DNA of 64,000 nucleotides from Bacteroidota bacterium (GCA_021779665.1 JAJYAG010000012.1:1-64000), one strand, 5' to 3'. Shown: positions 49,423 to 58,854, counted from the stretch's first letter. Numbers and translations: made by a program. The notes: generated by a model not told the origin, from the sequence alone.

Positions 49423-49468
49423 CTTCTATAAGCTCTGTGACCTAACCCGGACACAGAGCTTATAGAAG
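49423..49468. repeat. Perfect 17-bp inverted repeat (hairpin) between sucC and rpmH
   Basis: CTTCTATAAGCTCTGTG-N12-CACAGAGCTTATAGAAG. Confidence 0.85.
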
Positions 49469-49472
49469 CGAC

Positions 49473-49513
49473 AAAAAACAAAAAAGGCAGGAACCGAAGC
49501 TCTTGCCTTGAAA
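49473..49513 (-). terminator. Intrinsic terminator of rpmH
   Basis: On the - strand: AAGGCAAGAGCTTCGGTTCCTGCCTT then TTTTGTTTTTTG. Confidence 0.65.
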
Positions 49514-49531
49514 ATATTCTAAGCCAAAATA

Positions 49532-49687
49532 TTATTTATGCGAAAATTCGTCAGAAACAGTTAATTTTTTTCTTCCTTTTGCGCGACGTGCAGCTAAAAC
49601 TTTTCTACCATTAGCCGTCGACATTCTTTCGCGGAAACCATGTTTGTTTTTTCTTTTTCTGTTCGATGGTTGAAATGTCCTTTTCAT
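49532..49687 (-). CDS. rpmH: 50S ribosomal protein L34 (missing from the ORF track, 51 aa)
   Basis: Own translation: [51 protein letters not shown]. Confidence 0.97.
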   Translation of the reverse strand: MKRTFQPSNRKRKNKHGFRERMSTANGRKVLAARRAKGRKKLTVSDEFSHK

Positions 49688-49781
49688 CGTATATAATTTT
49701 TATTCTGTTTCTACTTTTTAAAAATGAGAGTGCAAAGGTAACTTTTTTTTCATTTCTGCAAAACGATCATAAATTTTTATT

Positions 49782-50405
49782 TTATGATGAAGGCAGATAA
49801 ACAATCTTTTTTGTAATAAAATACTCCTCTTCAAAAAAATCAGAAATTGAAAACAAAGTAGCCCTATTCTTAAATGGTTCAATTTCACTGGTTAAATCGC
49901 CCCCTTTGAGGTAAAATATCCCGTTTTGCACCTTATTGTTTTTTTGCTTCGAAAATTTGCCCTGTACCCATGTATGAAACTCAGGCAAAGTGGTTACAGC
50001 GCGCGAAACAATAAAATCGTATTTGTTTTTTATCAACTCCACACGGGTTTGTTCTGCAGTTACATTGTCCAATCCAACAGCTGCCGAAACTTCTTTTACT
50101 ACTTTAATCTTCTTCCCGATAGAATCAACAAGATGAAACTCTACATCTGGGAACATTATTGCCAGAGGAATTCCGGGAAAACCTCCCCCAGTTCCAACAT
50201 CCATAATTTTTGACCCACCCTTAAAAGTAATGACTTTGGCAAGAGCAAGCGAATGCAAAATATGATGCAGATAAAGATTATCAATATCTTTTCGCGATAT
50301 CAGATTTATCTGAGCGTTCCAGAAACGATAAAGTTCTCCGAGCTGACCAAATTGTTGTTTCTGGTTTTCGGTAAGATTCGAAAAATACTTCGTTAGTAAT
50401 TCCAT
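49782..50405 (-). CDS. rsmG: 16S rRNA (guanine(527)-N7)-methyltransferase
   Basis: FWNAQINLISRKDIDNLYLHHILHSLAL…IMDVGTGGGFPGIPLAIMFPDVEFHLVDSIGKKIKVV. Confidence 0.95.
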   Translation of the reverse strand: MELLTKYFSNLTENQKQQFGQLGELYRFWNAQINLISRKDIDNLYLHHILHSLALAKVITFKGGSKIMDVGTGGGFPGIPLAIMFPDVEFHLVDSIGKKIKVVKEVSAAVGLDNVTAEQTRVELIKNKYDFIVSRAVTTLPEFHTWVQGKFSKQKNNKVQNGIFYLKGGDLTSEIEPFKNRATLFSISDFFEEEYFITKKIVYLPSS

Positions 50406-51004
50406 TAAAATTTATGGGTAGTATTTTTCAAGACATTATAAAGTAACTCCCTCGCACGAAACAACTGAGCTTTAACCGTACCAATTGGTAATTCCAGTTC
50501 GTCGCTGATTTCTTCGTACGAGAACTCATAAAAATACCTTAATTCGATAAGCTTTCGATAGCGTGGCTTTAACTTTGCCACAACCGAACGAAGTAAAATT
50601 ACTTTCTGCTGACTGATCAAATTTTCTTCAGGGTCTAAGCCATCTGATGGAATAGACATTGGCATAGAATCCTCATTATGAGAACTTTGATCTATGGAGA
50701 TGTTATTTAATTTCTTCTTACGAATGAAATCGATACAGTTATTAGTTGCGATCTTAAATAACCAGGTGCTGAATGCGTAATTTGGAGTGTATTGTTTTAT
50801 ATTTTTAAAAGCTTTACCAAATGCTTCAATTGTAAGGTCTTCCGCATCGCTGGGATTATTGACCATCTTTAAAAGCATAAAGTAAATTGCATCCCTGTAT
50901 CGGCCCAACAGCTCTCCGTAAGCTTTTTGATCCCCTTCCATTGCTTGAAGCACCAACTCGTAGTCGTACTGGGCTTTGTCTGAAAGATTAAGGTTTACTT
51001 CCAT
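50405..51004 (-). CDS. RNA polymerase sigma factor, ECF type
   Basis: LGRYRDAIYFMLLKMVNNPSDAEDLTIEAFGKAFKNIKQY…LKPRYRKLIELRYFYEFSYEEISDELELPIGTVKAQLFRARELL. Confidence 0.93.
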   Translation of the reverse strand: MEVNLNLSDKAQYDYELVLQAMEGDQKAYGELLGRYRDAIYFMLLKMVNNPSDAEDLTIEAFGKAFKNIKQYTPNYAFSTWLFKIATNNCIDFIRKKKLNNISIDQSSHNEDSMPMSIPSDGLDPEENLISQQKVILLRSVVAKLKPRYRKLIELRYFYEFSYEEISDELELPIGTVKAQLFRARELLYNVLKNTTHKF

Positions 51005-52128
51005 TTAGTTTTAGTAGTAAATAGGTTTAGGGTATATAAGTTCAAGTTAATAAATGGTAACAACAAATCAAATAGTGCCGAAAGAGGCAATATATGTTTT
51101 TCGTTGAATATTTTCAATGCTTTATAAAAAATAATCTGTTGTATTATTAACCGAATCAAAAATATTCCAATAGCAGCATAAAAATACTTACTTATAATGG
51201 CTAACGCAAGGCACAAAAAAATAAAAAGGATGCGGGTTAAAGGTTCCAGTAACAAATAATATTTATGTTTCGACTTATAAAATTTGGCTGTGGACATGTG
51301 TCTTTTTTTCTGACTTTTCCACGCAGTATAAGTGGTTTTGGGATTAGACCGTGTATGAGCATCAATTGAGTATTCGGCATCGGTGCTTGTACCCTGAGCG
51401 GCTTCATTTATAAATAAATCGTCGTCGCCCGATTGGATGTGGGAGTGTGAAGCAAATCCGCGATTCTTCAGAAATAATGATTTACGGTAAGCAAGGTTAC
51501 GTCCAACTCCCATATAAGGCATTCCGCATTTTGCAAAGCCAATATATTGAAGCGCAATAAAAAATGTGTCGAACCGTATCAGCTTATTAAGAAAGGTTTT
51601 CTGAGTTTTATAACCACCATAACCCAGTACAACCTGGTTCTTCTCGGTAAAATGTTTTTGCATGGTGGTTATCCACTGTCTGTTTTCAGGCATACAGTCG
51701 GCATCAGTAAAAAGGAGCCACTCATTTTTGGCAGCTTTTATGCCAATGGTCATTGCTAATTTCTTACCATGTGCAAATTTTTCGTCTTCCTTAATAGTAG
51801 TGACCCTTAAATGAGGATATAAGGCCGAAAAATGCTTAAGCACATCATCCGTGTCATCGGAGGAGCAATCGTTCACCACAACAACTTCGTAGTTCGAATA
51901 TTCCTGCTCTAAAATTATCGGTAAATGGGCTGAAAGATTGTCCGATTCGTTACGGGCACAAATAATAACAGAGACAGGTTGAGGTTTTGATGGTTCTTCA
52001 ACAGCTTTTAGTTTAATAACCTTAAGGTATACAAAGAAATAGTATATAATTTGAACAATAAATGTAAGCAGCAACAAACCCCACAGCACCAGCTCCCCTA
52101 TGGAAAAATAAAGTAAAAGTCCTTTCAC
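50995..52128 (-). CDS. Family 2 glycosyltransferase, membrane-associated
   Basis: PVSVIICARNESDNLSAHLPIILEQEYSNYEVVVVNDCSSDDTDDVL…LFTDADCMP; terminal TM segments. Confidence 0.9.
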   Translation of the reverse strand: MKGLLLYFSIGELVLWGLLLLTFIVQIIYYFFVYLKVIKLKAVEEPSKPQPVSVIICARNESDNLSAHLPIILEQEYSNYEVVVVNDCSSDDTDDVLKHFSALYPHLRVTTIKEDEKFAHGKKLAMTIGIKAAKNEWLLFTDADCMPENRQWITTMQKHFTEKNQVVLGYGGYKTQKTFLNKLIRFDTFFIALQYIGFAKCGMPYMGVGRNLAYRKSLFLKNRGFASHSHIQSGDDDLFINEAAQGTSTDAEYSIDAHTRSNPKTTYTAWKSQKKRHMSTAKFYKSKHKYYLLLEPLTRILFIFLCLALAIISKYFYAAIGIFLIRLIIQQIIFYKALKIFNEKHILPLSALFDLLLPFINLNLYTLNLFTTKTKWK

Positions 52129-52336
52129 ATTTTGAGTATTTAAAATCGCAACAAGTTTATTAATTTTTTTTTTCTAAAAGAACAGCAAAGAAAAAAGCTT
52201 TTGGCTGTTAGATACATTATTTTTTTTACCTTAATCAAATACCTCATTATCAATAAAAAATAATTTGGCTATTTTGACAAATTGTTAAATTATGTTGGGA
52301 ATGTTGGTATCAGTATGCAATCAACTCAATTCGTTA

Positions 52337-52344
52337 TATCTTTG
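52337..52344 (+). promoter_or_regulatory. Bacteroidetes-type -7 box (TAnnTTTG) upstream of tgt
   Basis: TATCTTTG about 15 nt before the GTG start; no convincing -33 TTTG at the expected spacing. Confidence 0.45.
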
Positions 52345-52359
52345 ACCTCAAAAAACTGA

Positions 52360-53490
52360 GTGAAATTTACAGTTGAACATATAGATCCTCAAAGCAAGGC
52401 ACGTACAGGTATCATTGAAACAGCACATGGTACAATTCTTACTCCTATTTTTATGCCGGTGGGCACTTTAGGAAGTGTTAAAGGTGTGCACTTCAGAGAA
52501 TTAAAAGATGATATTAATGCTCAGATAATTCTTGGTAATACTTACCATTTATACCTGCGTCCGGGTTTGGAAATTCTTCATCCTGCCGGAGGTTTGCACA
52601 AATTTATCGGATGGGACAAACCTATTTTAACCGACAGTGGCGGATATCAGGTTTTCTCGCTAGCAGATAACAGGAAGCTCACACAGGAAGGAGCAATTTT
52701 CCGATCTCATATTGACGGTTCGAAACATATTTTTACTCCTGAGAATATTGTTGAAACCCAAAGAGCTATAGGATCGGATATAATGATGGCGCTGGATGAA
52801 TGTGCTCCTTATCCGTCCGATTACAATTATGCCCGTAAATCGCTTGATTTAACGCATCATTGGCTGAAAAGAGGCTGGAAGAAATTCAACGAAACAGAGC
52901 CTTTGTACGGATTCGGGCAAACGTTTTTCCCGATAGTGCAGGGAAGCACCTACAGAGATTTAAGAACTGAATCGGCCGAGTTTGTTGCTTCTCTGAACTG
53001 TGAAGGAAATGCTATCGGAGGCCTTGCTGTCGGCGAACCTGCAGAAGTGATGTATGAATATATTGAACTTGTGAACTCAATCCTTCCCTTAAATAAACCC
53101 AGATATCTCATGGGAGTTGGAACTCCTGTAAATTTGCTGGAAGGAATTGAACGCGGGGTGGATATGTTCGACTGTGTTATGCCAACTCGTAATGGTCGCA
53201 ATGGCATGTTATTTACCCGCAATGGTATTATCAACATCAAAAATGAAAAATGGAAGAACGACTTTACAAGTATCGATCCGGAAAGCAGTTGCTTTGTCGA
53301 CACCGCTCACTCCAAAGCCTATCTTCGCCATTTGATAATTAACAGCGAAATGTTGGGAGCTCAGATTTGCAGTATTCATAACTTAGCATTCTATTTATGG
53401 TTAATGGGCGAAGCACGAAGTAAAATTGCTGAAGGCTCTTTTTCGGGCTGGAAAAGCCAAATGGTTAAGAATTTATCGAACAGATTATGA
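52360..53490 (+). CDS. tgt: tRNA-guanine transglycosylase (GTG start)
   Basis: TPIFMPVGTLGSVKG…LTDSGGYQVFSLADNRKLTQEGAIFRSHIDGSKHIFTPENIVETQRAIGSDIMMALDEC…CVMPTRNGRNG. Confidence 0.97.
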   Translation: MKFTVEHIDPQSKARTGIIETAHGTILTPIFMPVGTLGSVKGVHFRELKDDINAQIILGNTYHLYLRPGLEILHPAGGLHKFIGWDKPILTDSGGYQVFSLADNRKLTQEGAIFRSHIDGSKHIFTPENIVETQRAIGSDIMMALDECAPYPSDYNYARKSLDLTHHWLKRGWKKFNETEPLYGFGQTFFPIVQGSTYRDLRTESAEFVASLNCEGNAIGGLAVGEPAEVMYEYIELVNSILPLNKPRYLMGVGTPVNLLEGIERGVDMFDCVMPTRNGRNGMLFTRNGIINIKNEKWKNDFTSIDPESSCFVDTAHSKAYLRHLIINSEMLGAQICSIHNLAFYLWLMGEARSKIAEGSFSGWKSQMVKNLSNRL

Positions 53491-54581
53491 AAAACTTAAG
53501 GGTTAATACCATCGACCTCTACATTATCAGAAAGTTCCTTGGCACTTTTTTCTTTGCTCTCTTGCTGATTATTGTGGTTGCTGTTGTATTCGATATCTCT
53601 GAAAAAGTCGACGATTTTATCGAAAAAAATGCACCGATCCGGGCTATTATCTTCGATTACTATATGAATTTCATCCCTCACTTTGCTGTACTTTTCAGTT
53701 CACTTTTCACATTTATCTCGGTAATTTTCTTTACCTCCAAAATGGCCTATAACACGGAGATAATTGCCATTCTGGCAAGCGGACGGAGTTTCAGCAGAAT
53801 GATTTATCCATATATGATTTCTGCAGCAATCATTTCGGGATTTTCGTTTTTCCTCAGTAATTATGTGATTCCCGATGCCAATAAAACGCGTTTGGAGTTC
53901 GAAGAAGTTTACATTCGCAACCATCCTTACAATTTCGACAAACGAAATGTTCATAAACAAATCTCGCCTGGGGTCTATATTTTCATGGAATCCTTCAGCA
54001 ACTCATCCGACATGGGATACAAGTTTTCGCTTGAGAAATTTGAAGATGGCAGTCTGACATCCAAGTTAATGGCCGACTATATACGATGGGATACTGCTAA
54101 ACATAAGTGGAATCTTCAAAATTATTATATAAGAAATATCAATGGTTTGGATGAAACAATTATCAAGGGCGAATCGATGGACACTACCATCAACCTCGAC
54201 CCGGCAGAATTTAAACGCCGTGATGAATTTGTAGAAACCATGAACCTTTCAGATCTTAATAAATTCATCACCACGCTACGTACACAGGGATCTGATAACA
54301 TTAACACCTTCATCATCGAGAAACATAAAAGGATGGCTTACCCTGTATCAACCTTTATTTTAACAATGATAGGTGTTACCCTCTCATCGCGAAAAGTGAG
54401 GGGAGGAATTGGTATGCAGCTGGGAGTAGGTTTAGGTCTTAGTTTTGGATATATACTGTTTATGCAGTTCTCGTCTCAGTTTGCAATCAGCGGGGCTATG
54501 AGTCCATTTTTAGCAGCATGGGTCCCCAATTTCATCTTTATAGTTATTTCGGTGATTTTATACCGGATGGCCCCCAAATAA
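53487..54581 (+). CDS. LptF/LptG family permease
   Basis: IDLYIIRKFLGTFFFALLLIIVVAVVFDISEKVDDFIE…ILASGRSFSRMIYPYMISA; overlaps the tgt stop by 4 nt. Confidence 0.9.
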   Translation: MKNLRVNTIDLYIIRKFLGTFFFALLLIIVVAVVFDISEKVDDFIEKNAPIRAIIFDYYMNFIPHFAVLFSSLFTFISVIFFTSKMAYNTEIIAILASGRSFSRMIYPYMISAAIISGFSFFLSNYVIPDANKTRLEFEEVYIRNHPYNFDKRNVHKQISPGVYIFMESFSNSSDMGYKFSLEKFEDGSLTSKLMADYIRWDTAKHKWNLQNYYIRNINGLDETIIKGESMDTTINLDPAEFKRRDEFVETMNLSDLNKFITTLRTQGSDNINTFIIEKHKRMAYPVSTFILTMIGVTLSSRKVRGGIGMQLGVGLGLSFGYILFMQFSSQFAISGAMSPFLAAWVPNFIFIVISVILYRMAPK

Positions 54582-54722
54582 ATAACTACTTCAATATCAA
54601 TTCTGAAAGTTAAAAGCCATACCTTTAAGTGTGAAAATATTTTTCTTTCTTATAATGATTTTGTAACGTTGTACTCTTTTTTTTAATCTGAAAAAATCGA
54701 TTTTAAACTTAAAATCAGCATT

Positions 54723-56267
54723 ATGCCTATTAAAAACAAAATTCTGGAACTACAAAAACGCAGAGAGCTAGTTCAGCTTGGTGGTGGCGAAAAAGCCATC
54801 GAAAAGCAAATAGCTATGGGAAAACTTACTGCCCGGGATCGTATTGAATCAATTCTTGACAAGGAATCGTTTCACGAATACGACCTTTTTGTGCAGCACG
54901 ACGCCCGCGATTTCGGAATGGACAAGAAAGAACTTCATGGAGATGGCGTTATAACCGGAACTGGAACTGTATTTGGAAAGCCAATCAGCATTTTTGCCCA
55001 GGACTTCACCGTTGTTGGTGGCTCACTTGGCCGCATGCATGCAGGTAAAATCACAAAGATAATGGATCATGCCCTGAAAATGAAAATGCCCCTCATCGGT
55101 ATCAACGATTCAGGTGGCGCTCGTATTCAGGAAGGTGTTAACTCCCTTGCCGGATATGGCGAAATTTTCTTCCGCAATACCATTGCTTCAGGTGTTATTC
55201 CGCAAATTTCGGTTATTCTCGGTCCTTGTGCAGGTGGTGCCGTTTATTCTCCAGCCCTTACCGACTTCGTATTCGTTGTAAACAATATCTCCAAGATGTT
55301 TATTACAGGTCCCGAAGTTATCAAGAGTGTTCTTGGTGAAGAAATCAGCCAGGAAGACCTTGGCGGAGCAAAAGTTCACAGTCATATTACCGGTAACGCG
55401 CATTTCTATGCCGAAAGCGAAACTGAATGCTTCGAGCAAATCAAAAAACTTTTGAGCTTTATTCCATGGAGCAATGTTGAGAAGGCTCAGAAAATAGCTC
55501 CAAAACCTCCGAAAACCAAAGCTAAAATTGAGAATGTTGTACCCGAAGATCCTAAACAACCTTATGACGTTCGTGATGTTGTACGTTGTATTGTTGACGA
55601 TTCCGATTTCTTCGAAGTTCAGGAGAACTGGGCTGGTAATGCAGTTATCGGCTTTGGTCGCGTAAACGGCGAAACTGTTGGTTTTGTTTGCAACCAGCCA
55701 CTTGTGCTTGCCGGTGTGCTCGATGTTGACTCATCCGATAAAATTGCACGTTTTATCCGTTTCTGCGATGCATTCAATATTCCTTTGGTAACCCTTGTTG
55801 ACCTTCCTGGTTATTTACCGGGTGTTGACCAGGAACATGCCGGTGTGATCCGTCATGGTGCTAAAATTCTTTATGCTTACAGCGAAGCTACTGTTCCTAA
55901 AGTTTCGGTAGTACTCCGCAAAGCTTATGGTGGTGGTTACATTGCAATGAACTCGCGTCACCTTCGTGCCGATTTCTACTTTGCATGGCCAGGTGCCGAA
56001 ATTGCTGTTATGGGTGCCGAAGGAGCTGCCAAGATTATTTTCCGTAAGTAAATTACCGAAGCTGCCGATCCTGATGCAATGCGTAAAGAGAAAGTTAAAG
56101 AGTACGCTGAGAAATTTGCCAATCCGTTTGTTGCTGCTTCCAAAGGTTATATCGATTCTGTTATCGAACCTTCCGAAACCAGAAAATATATCATCCATGC
56201 CCTTGAAGTTTCAGGCCACAAAGATGCCGGAATGCCACGTAAGAAACATGGAATTCCTCCATTTTAA
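54723..56267 (+). pseudogene. Acyl-CoA carboxylase beta (carboxyltransferase) subunit interrupted by one in-frame TAA at 56049-56051
   Basis: 54723-56051 ends …GAAKIIFRK*; the same frame continues ITEAADPDAMRKEKVKEYAEKFANPFVAASKGYIDSVIEPSETRKYIIHALEVSGHKDAGMPRKKHGIPPF*; conserved family motif is FRKEI. Confidence 0.85.
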
Positions 56268-56292
56268 AATTAGGCTATAGACAATAGGCCAT

Positions 56293-56354
56293 AGGCTTTA
56301 GGAAGGTGCTTCGGTTACGAGCCTACAATCCTACAGCCTAAGTCCCTAAAGCCT
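56293..56354. repeat. Intergenic 10-bp perfect inverted repeat within TAGGC-rich sequence
   Basis: AGGCTTTAGG (56293-56302) / CCTAAAGCCT (56345-56354). Confidence 0.7.
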
Positions 56355-56378
56355 AACAACCTATATATTAACGTAAAA

Positions 56379-56723
56379 GTGGATGATATGCAAAAAGATA
56401 CCAAAAACGGCGAAAAGCCTCAGTATAAAAAATTAATCATAGAAGATTCAGTTTACAAAACTTTGTATACCGAAAAGTTTGAGAAAAAAACAAAATGGGA
56501 GAAGCCCGACGAAAGAAAGGTATATTCCTATCTCCCGGGAACTATCATCAAACTTCAAGTAAAACAAGGCGATAAAGTAAAAATTGGACAACCCCTCATG
56601 ATTTTCGAAGCAATGAAAATGATGAACACTGTAAAATCAACACAGGATGGGGTAGTTAAAGATATCCTGGTAAAACCGGGTGATAAATTTCCAAAGAACC
56701 ATTTATTAATGGAATTTGAATAA
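56379..56723 (+). CDS. Biotin carboxyl carrier-like protein
   Basis: PGTIIKLQVKQGDKVKIGQPLMIFEAMKMMNTVKSTQDGVVKDILVKPGDKF (EAMKM biotinylation motif). Confidence 0.9.
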   Translation: MDDMQKDTKNGEKPQYKKLIIEDSVYKTLYTEKFEKKTKWEKPDERKVYSYLPGTIIKLQVKQGDKVKIGQPLMIFEAMKMMNTVKSTQDGVVKDILVKPGDKFPKNHLLMEFE

Positions 56724-56727
56724 AGAG

Positions 56728-56749
56728 AGGCGCTTCGGCGCCTTTTTTT
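56728..56749 (+). terminator. Intrinsic terminator
   Basis: AGGCGC-ttcg-GCGCCT then TTTTTT. Confidence 0.8.
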
Positions 56750-56795
56750 ATTCAAATTTATCGGGAATTTGATCAATAATTCACGAGTCTGTAAT

Positions 56796-57131
56796 TTATA
56801 TTAACCCTTCTTCTTTTAGAATTCTCTCAACTTCCTCTTTTGAAATCGAGTCTTGCTCGCTTTTATCATAAATGGTAAGAAAAGTAATATCTTTCTCTTT
56901 TTCAAGAATAACCGCCTCTAATGTAATAATTCTCAAGCCTCCTCTTTTTCCTTTATTTTTTGACTTTACAGAAAGCCTGTACTTAAATACCCCACCTCCA
57001 AGATTATCGGGAGATTCTGAAGAAATATTTGAGATAAACTCCTTTAAGTCGCTATCTAATGAATTAAATTTCTTTTTATACCTTTTGAACTTGCGTTCAA
57101 ATACAAAGGTTTAAAAAATATTTATATTCAT
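56796..57131 (-). pseudogene. RelE/HigB-like toxin gene with a premature in-frame TAA at codon 7
   Basis: Own translation from ATG 57131: MNINIF*TFVFERKFKRYKKKFNSLDSDLKEF…FKYRLSVKSKNKGKRGGLRIITLEAVILEKEKDITFLTIYDKSEQDSISKEEVERILKEEGLI*. Confidence 0.7.
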
Positions 57132-57304
57132 ACAAATAGCTTTTCGATAGGCTTCCTTTTTCCAGCTTTAACTTCCTTAATAGCTGTCCTGATTTCATTA
57201 GAAACAGGCTTTTCCTTAACAATCTTTACAAAGGGAAGCTTCTTTGCATATTCCAAAAAAGCCTTTCCTTGTTGAGTATCCTCATTGATTATTAATGTTG
57301 TCAT
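57128..57304 (-). CDS. Small antitoxin of the RelE-type pair (58 aa, not in the ORF track)
   Basis: Own translation: MTTLIINEDTQQGKAFLEYAKKLPFVKIVKEKPVSNEIRTAIKEVKAGKRKPIEKLFV*; ATGA overlap with the toxin start. Confidence 0.7.
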   Translation of the reverse strand: MTTLIINEDTQQGKAFLEYAKKLPFVKIVKEKPVSNEIRTAIKEVKAGKRKPIEKLFV

Positions 57305-57366
57305 AAACTTTTTTTTGCAAATATATCAAAACCATACAAATCCATCTATTATACCCGACCGGAAAA

Positions 57367-58194
57367 TCAATACTCAACAACCCCTTCCCAATAAAAACAA
57401 CCGTTAAACTGCTCTTTAAGCATGGCCGGTTGTTCAAATATTCCAAAAACCGTTGAACCACTGCCCGACATGCAGGCGTACAAAGCTCCGGAACTGTATA
57501 GTTTTTCCTTTAAAGAGGCAATCTCAGGATGATTTGGGAATATATTTTCTTCAAAGTTATTTTTCATCAATGTCTTCCACTCGCTGACAGGGCGACTTAT
57601 TATTTCTGTCAGAGGCTGTTCTGGCTTTGCCAGTTTTACCCCCCGGTATGCTTCGGCAGTTCCTACATGTATTTCGGGTTTTACAAGAACAATTGAGCAT
57701 CCTTTTAAATTAACCCGGACAGGTTCCAGAATTTCACCACGGCCGGTGCCCAGCATAGGCGTATTGTAAATAAAGAAGGCACAGTCACTGCCAAGCTGCG
57801 AGGCATAGGAGGCCAATTGTTCCTGTGACAACCCAAGGCTGAACATCATGTTTAACAGAACCAGGGTATAAGCCGCATCGGCAGAACCACCTCCAAGGCC
57901 GGCCCCCATAGGAACAGCTTTATGCAGAATTATCTCAACAGATGGCAGGCTGAAATCACGGTCGAGCAACTGATATGCTTTTATGCACAGATTTTTATCA
58001 GCACTGCAGTCTACAGTAATGCCGGTATTAGTAAAAAGAACTTTTCCGGGCAAATGATCTTTAAGGGCAATTACTTCAACAATATCATTTAATGGAATGG
58101 GGAAAAAAATTGTTTCGAGGTTATGGAAGCCATCGGTACGCTTTTCAGTGACATAAAGCCCTAAATTGATTTTCGAATTTGGAAATACCAGCAT
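57367..58194 (-). CDS. ispE: 4-(cytidine 5'-diphospho)-2-C-methyl-D-erythritol kinase
   Basis: SKINLGLYVTEKRTDGFHNLETIFFPI…KAVPMGAGLGGGSADAAYTLVLLN…CMSGSGSTVFGIF. Confidence 0.96.
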   Translation of the reverse strand: MLVFPNSKINLGLYVTEKRTDGFHNLETIFFPIPLNDIVEVIALKDHLPGKVLFTNTGITVDCSADKNLCIKAYQLLDRDFSLPSVEIILHKAVPMGAGLGGGSADAAYTLVLLNMMFSLGLSQEQLASYASQLGSDCAFFIYNTPMLGTGRGEILEPVRVNLKGCSIVLVKPEIHVGTAEAYRGVKLAKPEQPLTEIISRPVSEWKTLMKNNFEENIFPNHPEIASLKEKLYSSGALYACMSGSGSTVFGIFEQPAMLKEQFNGCFYWEGVVEY

Positions 58195-58255
58195 TTTTTG
58201 TTGCGAAGATAACGATTATTGATGTTTTTGTAATTTTACAAAGAAAACCTGCAAT

Positions 58256-58816
58256 ATGACAAAAAGAACCTTTATTGCACTACCAATCCCGGTTACTGAG
58301 AAACTGAATGAGGAAATTGATTTCTACAAAAAGAATATTCACGGATTAAATATCAAATGGGTGGAGACCCACAATCTGCACCTTACTCTTGCATTTTTAG
58401 GCGACACTTCTGTTCAGCAAATTGAATTGGTAAAGAGTGGACTGCAAGAGATACTTGCCAAATATCAAAGATTCCATGTTAAATTAACTCATGCAGGTGC
58501 GTTCAAAAGTCTAGCTAATCCGCAGGTCCTGTGGTTGGGAATGGAAGCCGGAACTACCCTCCGGGAAATTTATAGCGATATTAGAGAAATGATACTAACT
58601 GCCGGTTTCGAACCTGAAAACCGGACTTTTAAGCCTCACCTTACCCTAGGCAGAATTAAAAGTTTTTCAAACACCCATAATCTTGCATCGGTGGTTCGCA
58701 GCAGGGAAGGTTTCAACGAGATTGTCCTAGCAGATAAAATTGTTTTTTATGAAAGCATTCTGATGCCGTCAGGTCCTGTTTATAAGTCTATTGAAAAGTA
58801 TGATTTAAAAAGATGA
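58256..58816 (+). CDS. thpR: RNA 2',3'-cyclic phosphodiesterase (2'-5' RNA ligase family)
   Basis: HNLHLTLAFLGDTS and FKPHLTLGRIK twin HxTx motifs. Confidence 0.93.
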   Translation: MTKRTFIALPIPVTEKLNEEIDFYKKNIHGLNIKWVETHNLHLTLAFLGDTSVQQIELVKSGLQEILAKYQRFHVKLTHAGAFKSLANPQVLWLGMEAGTTLREIYSDIREMILTAGFEPENRTFKPHLTLGRIKSFSNTHNLASVVRSREGFNEIVLADKIVFYESILMPSGPVYKSIEKYDLKR

Positions 58817-58854
58817 GAGGAACTTCGAGGCCATCCTGTATTGGCTATCATGGA

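Noticed and set aside
55188-55559. 123-aa and 127-aa - strand ORFs opposite the carboxyltransferase gene
   Set aside because: Antisense shadows of a strongly conserved coding region.
56049-57113. Genetic-code reassignment of TAA as explanation for two in-frame stops
   Set aside because: Many other genes in the window terminate cleanly at TAA with normal lengths, so TAA is a functional stop here.
56872-57114. 80-aa + strand ORF
   Set aside because: Antisense to the RelE-like toxin frame, which has recognisable motifs and an ATGA-coupled antitoxin.
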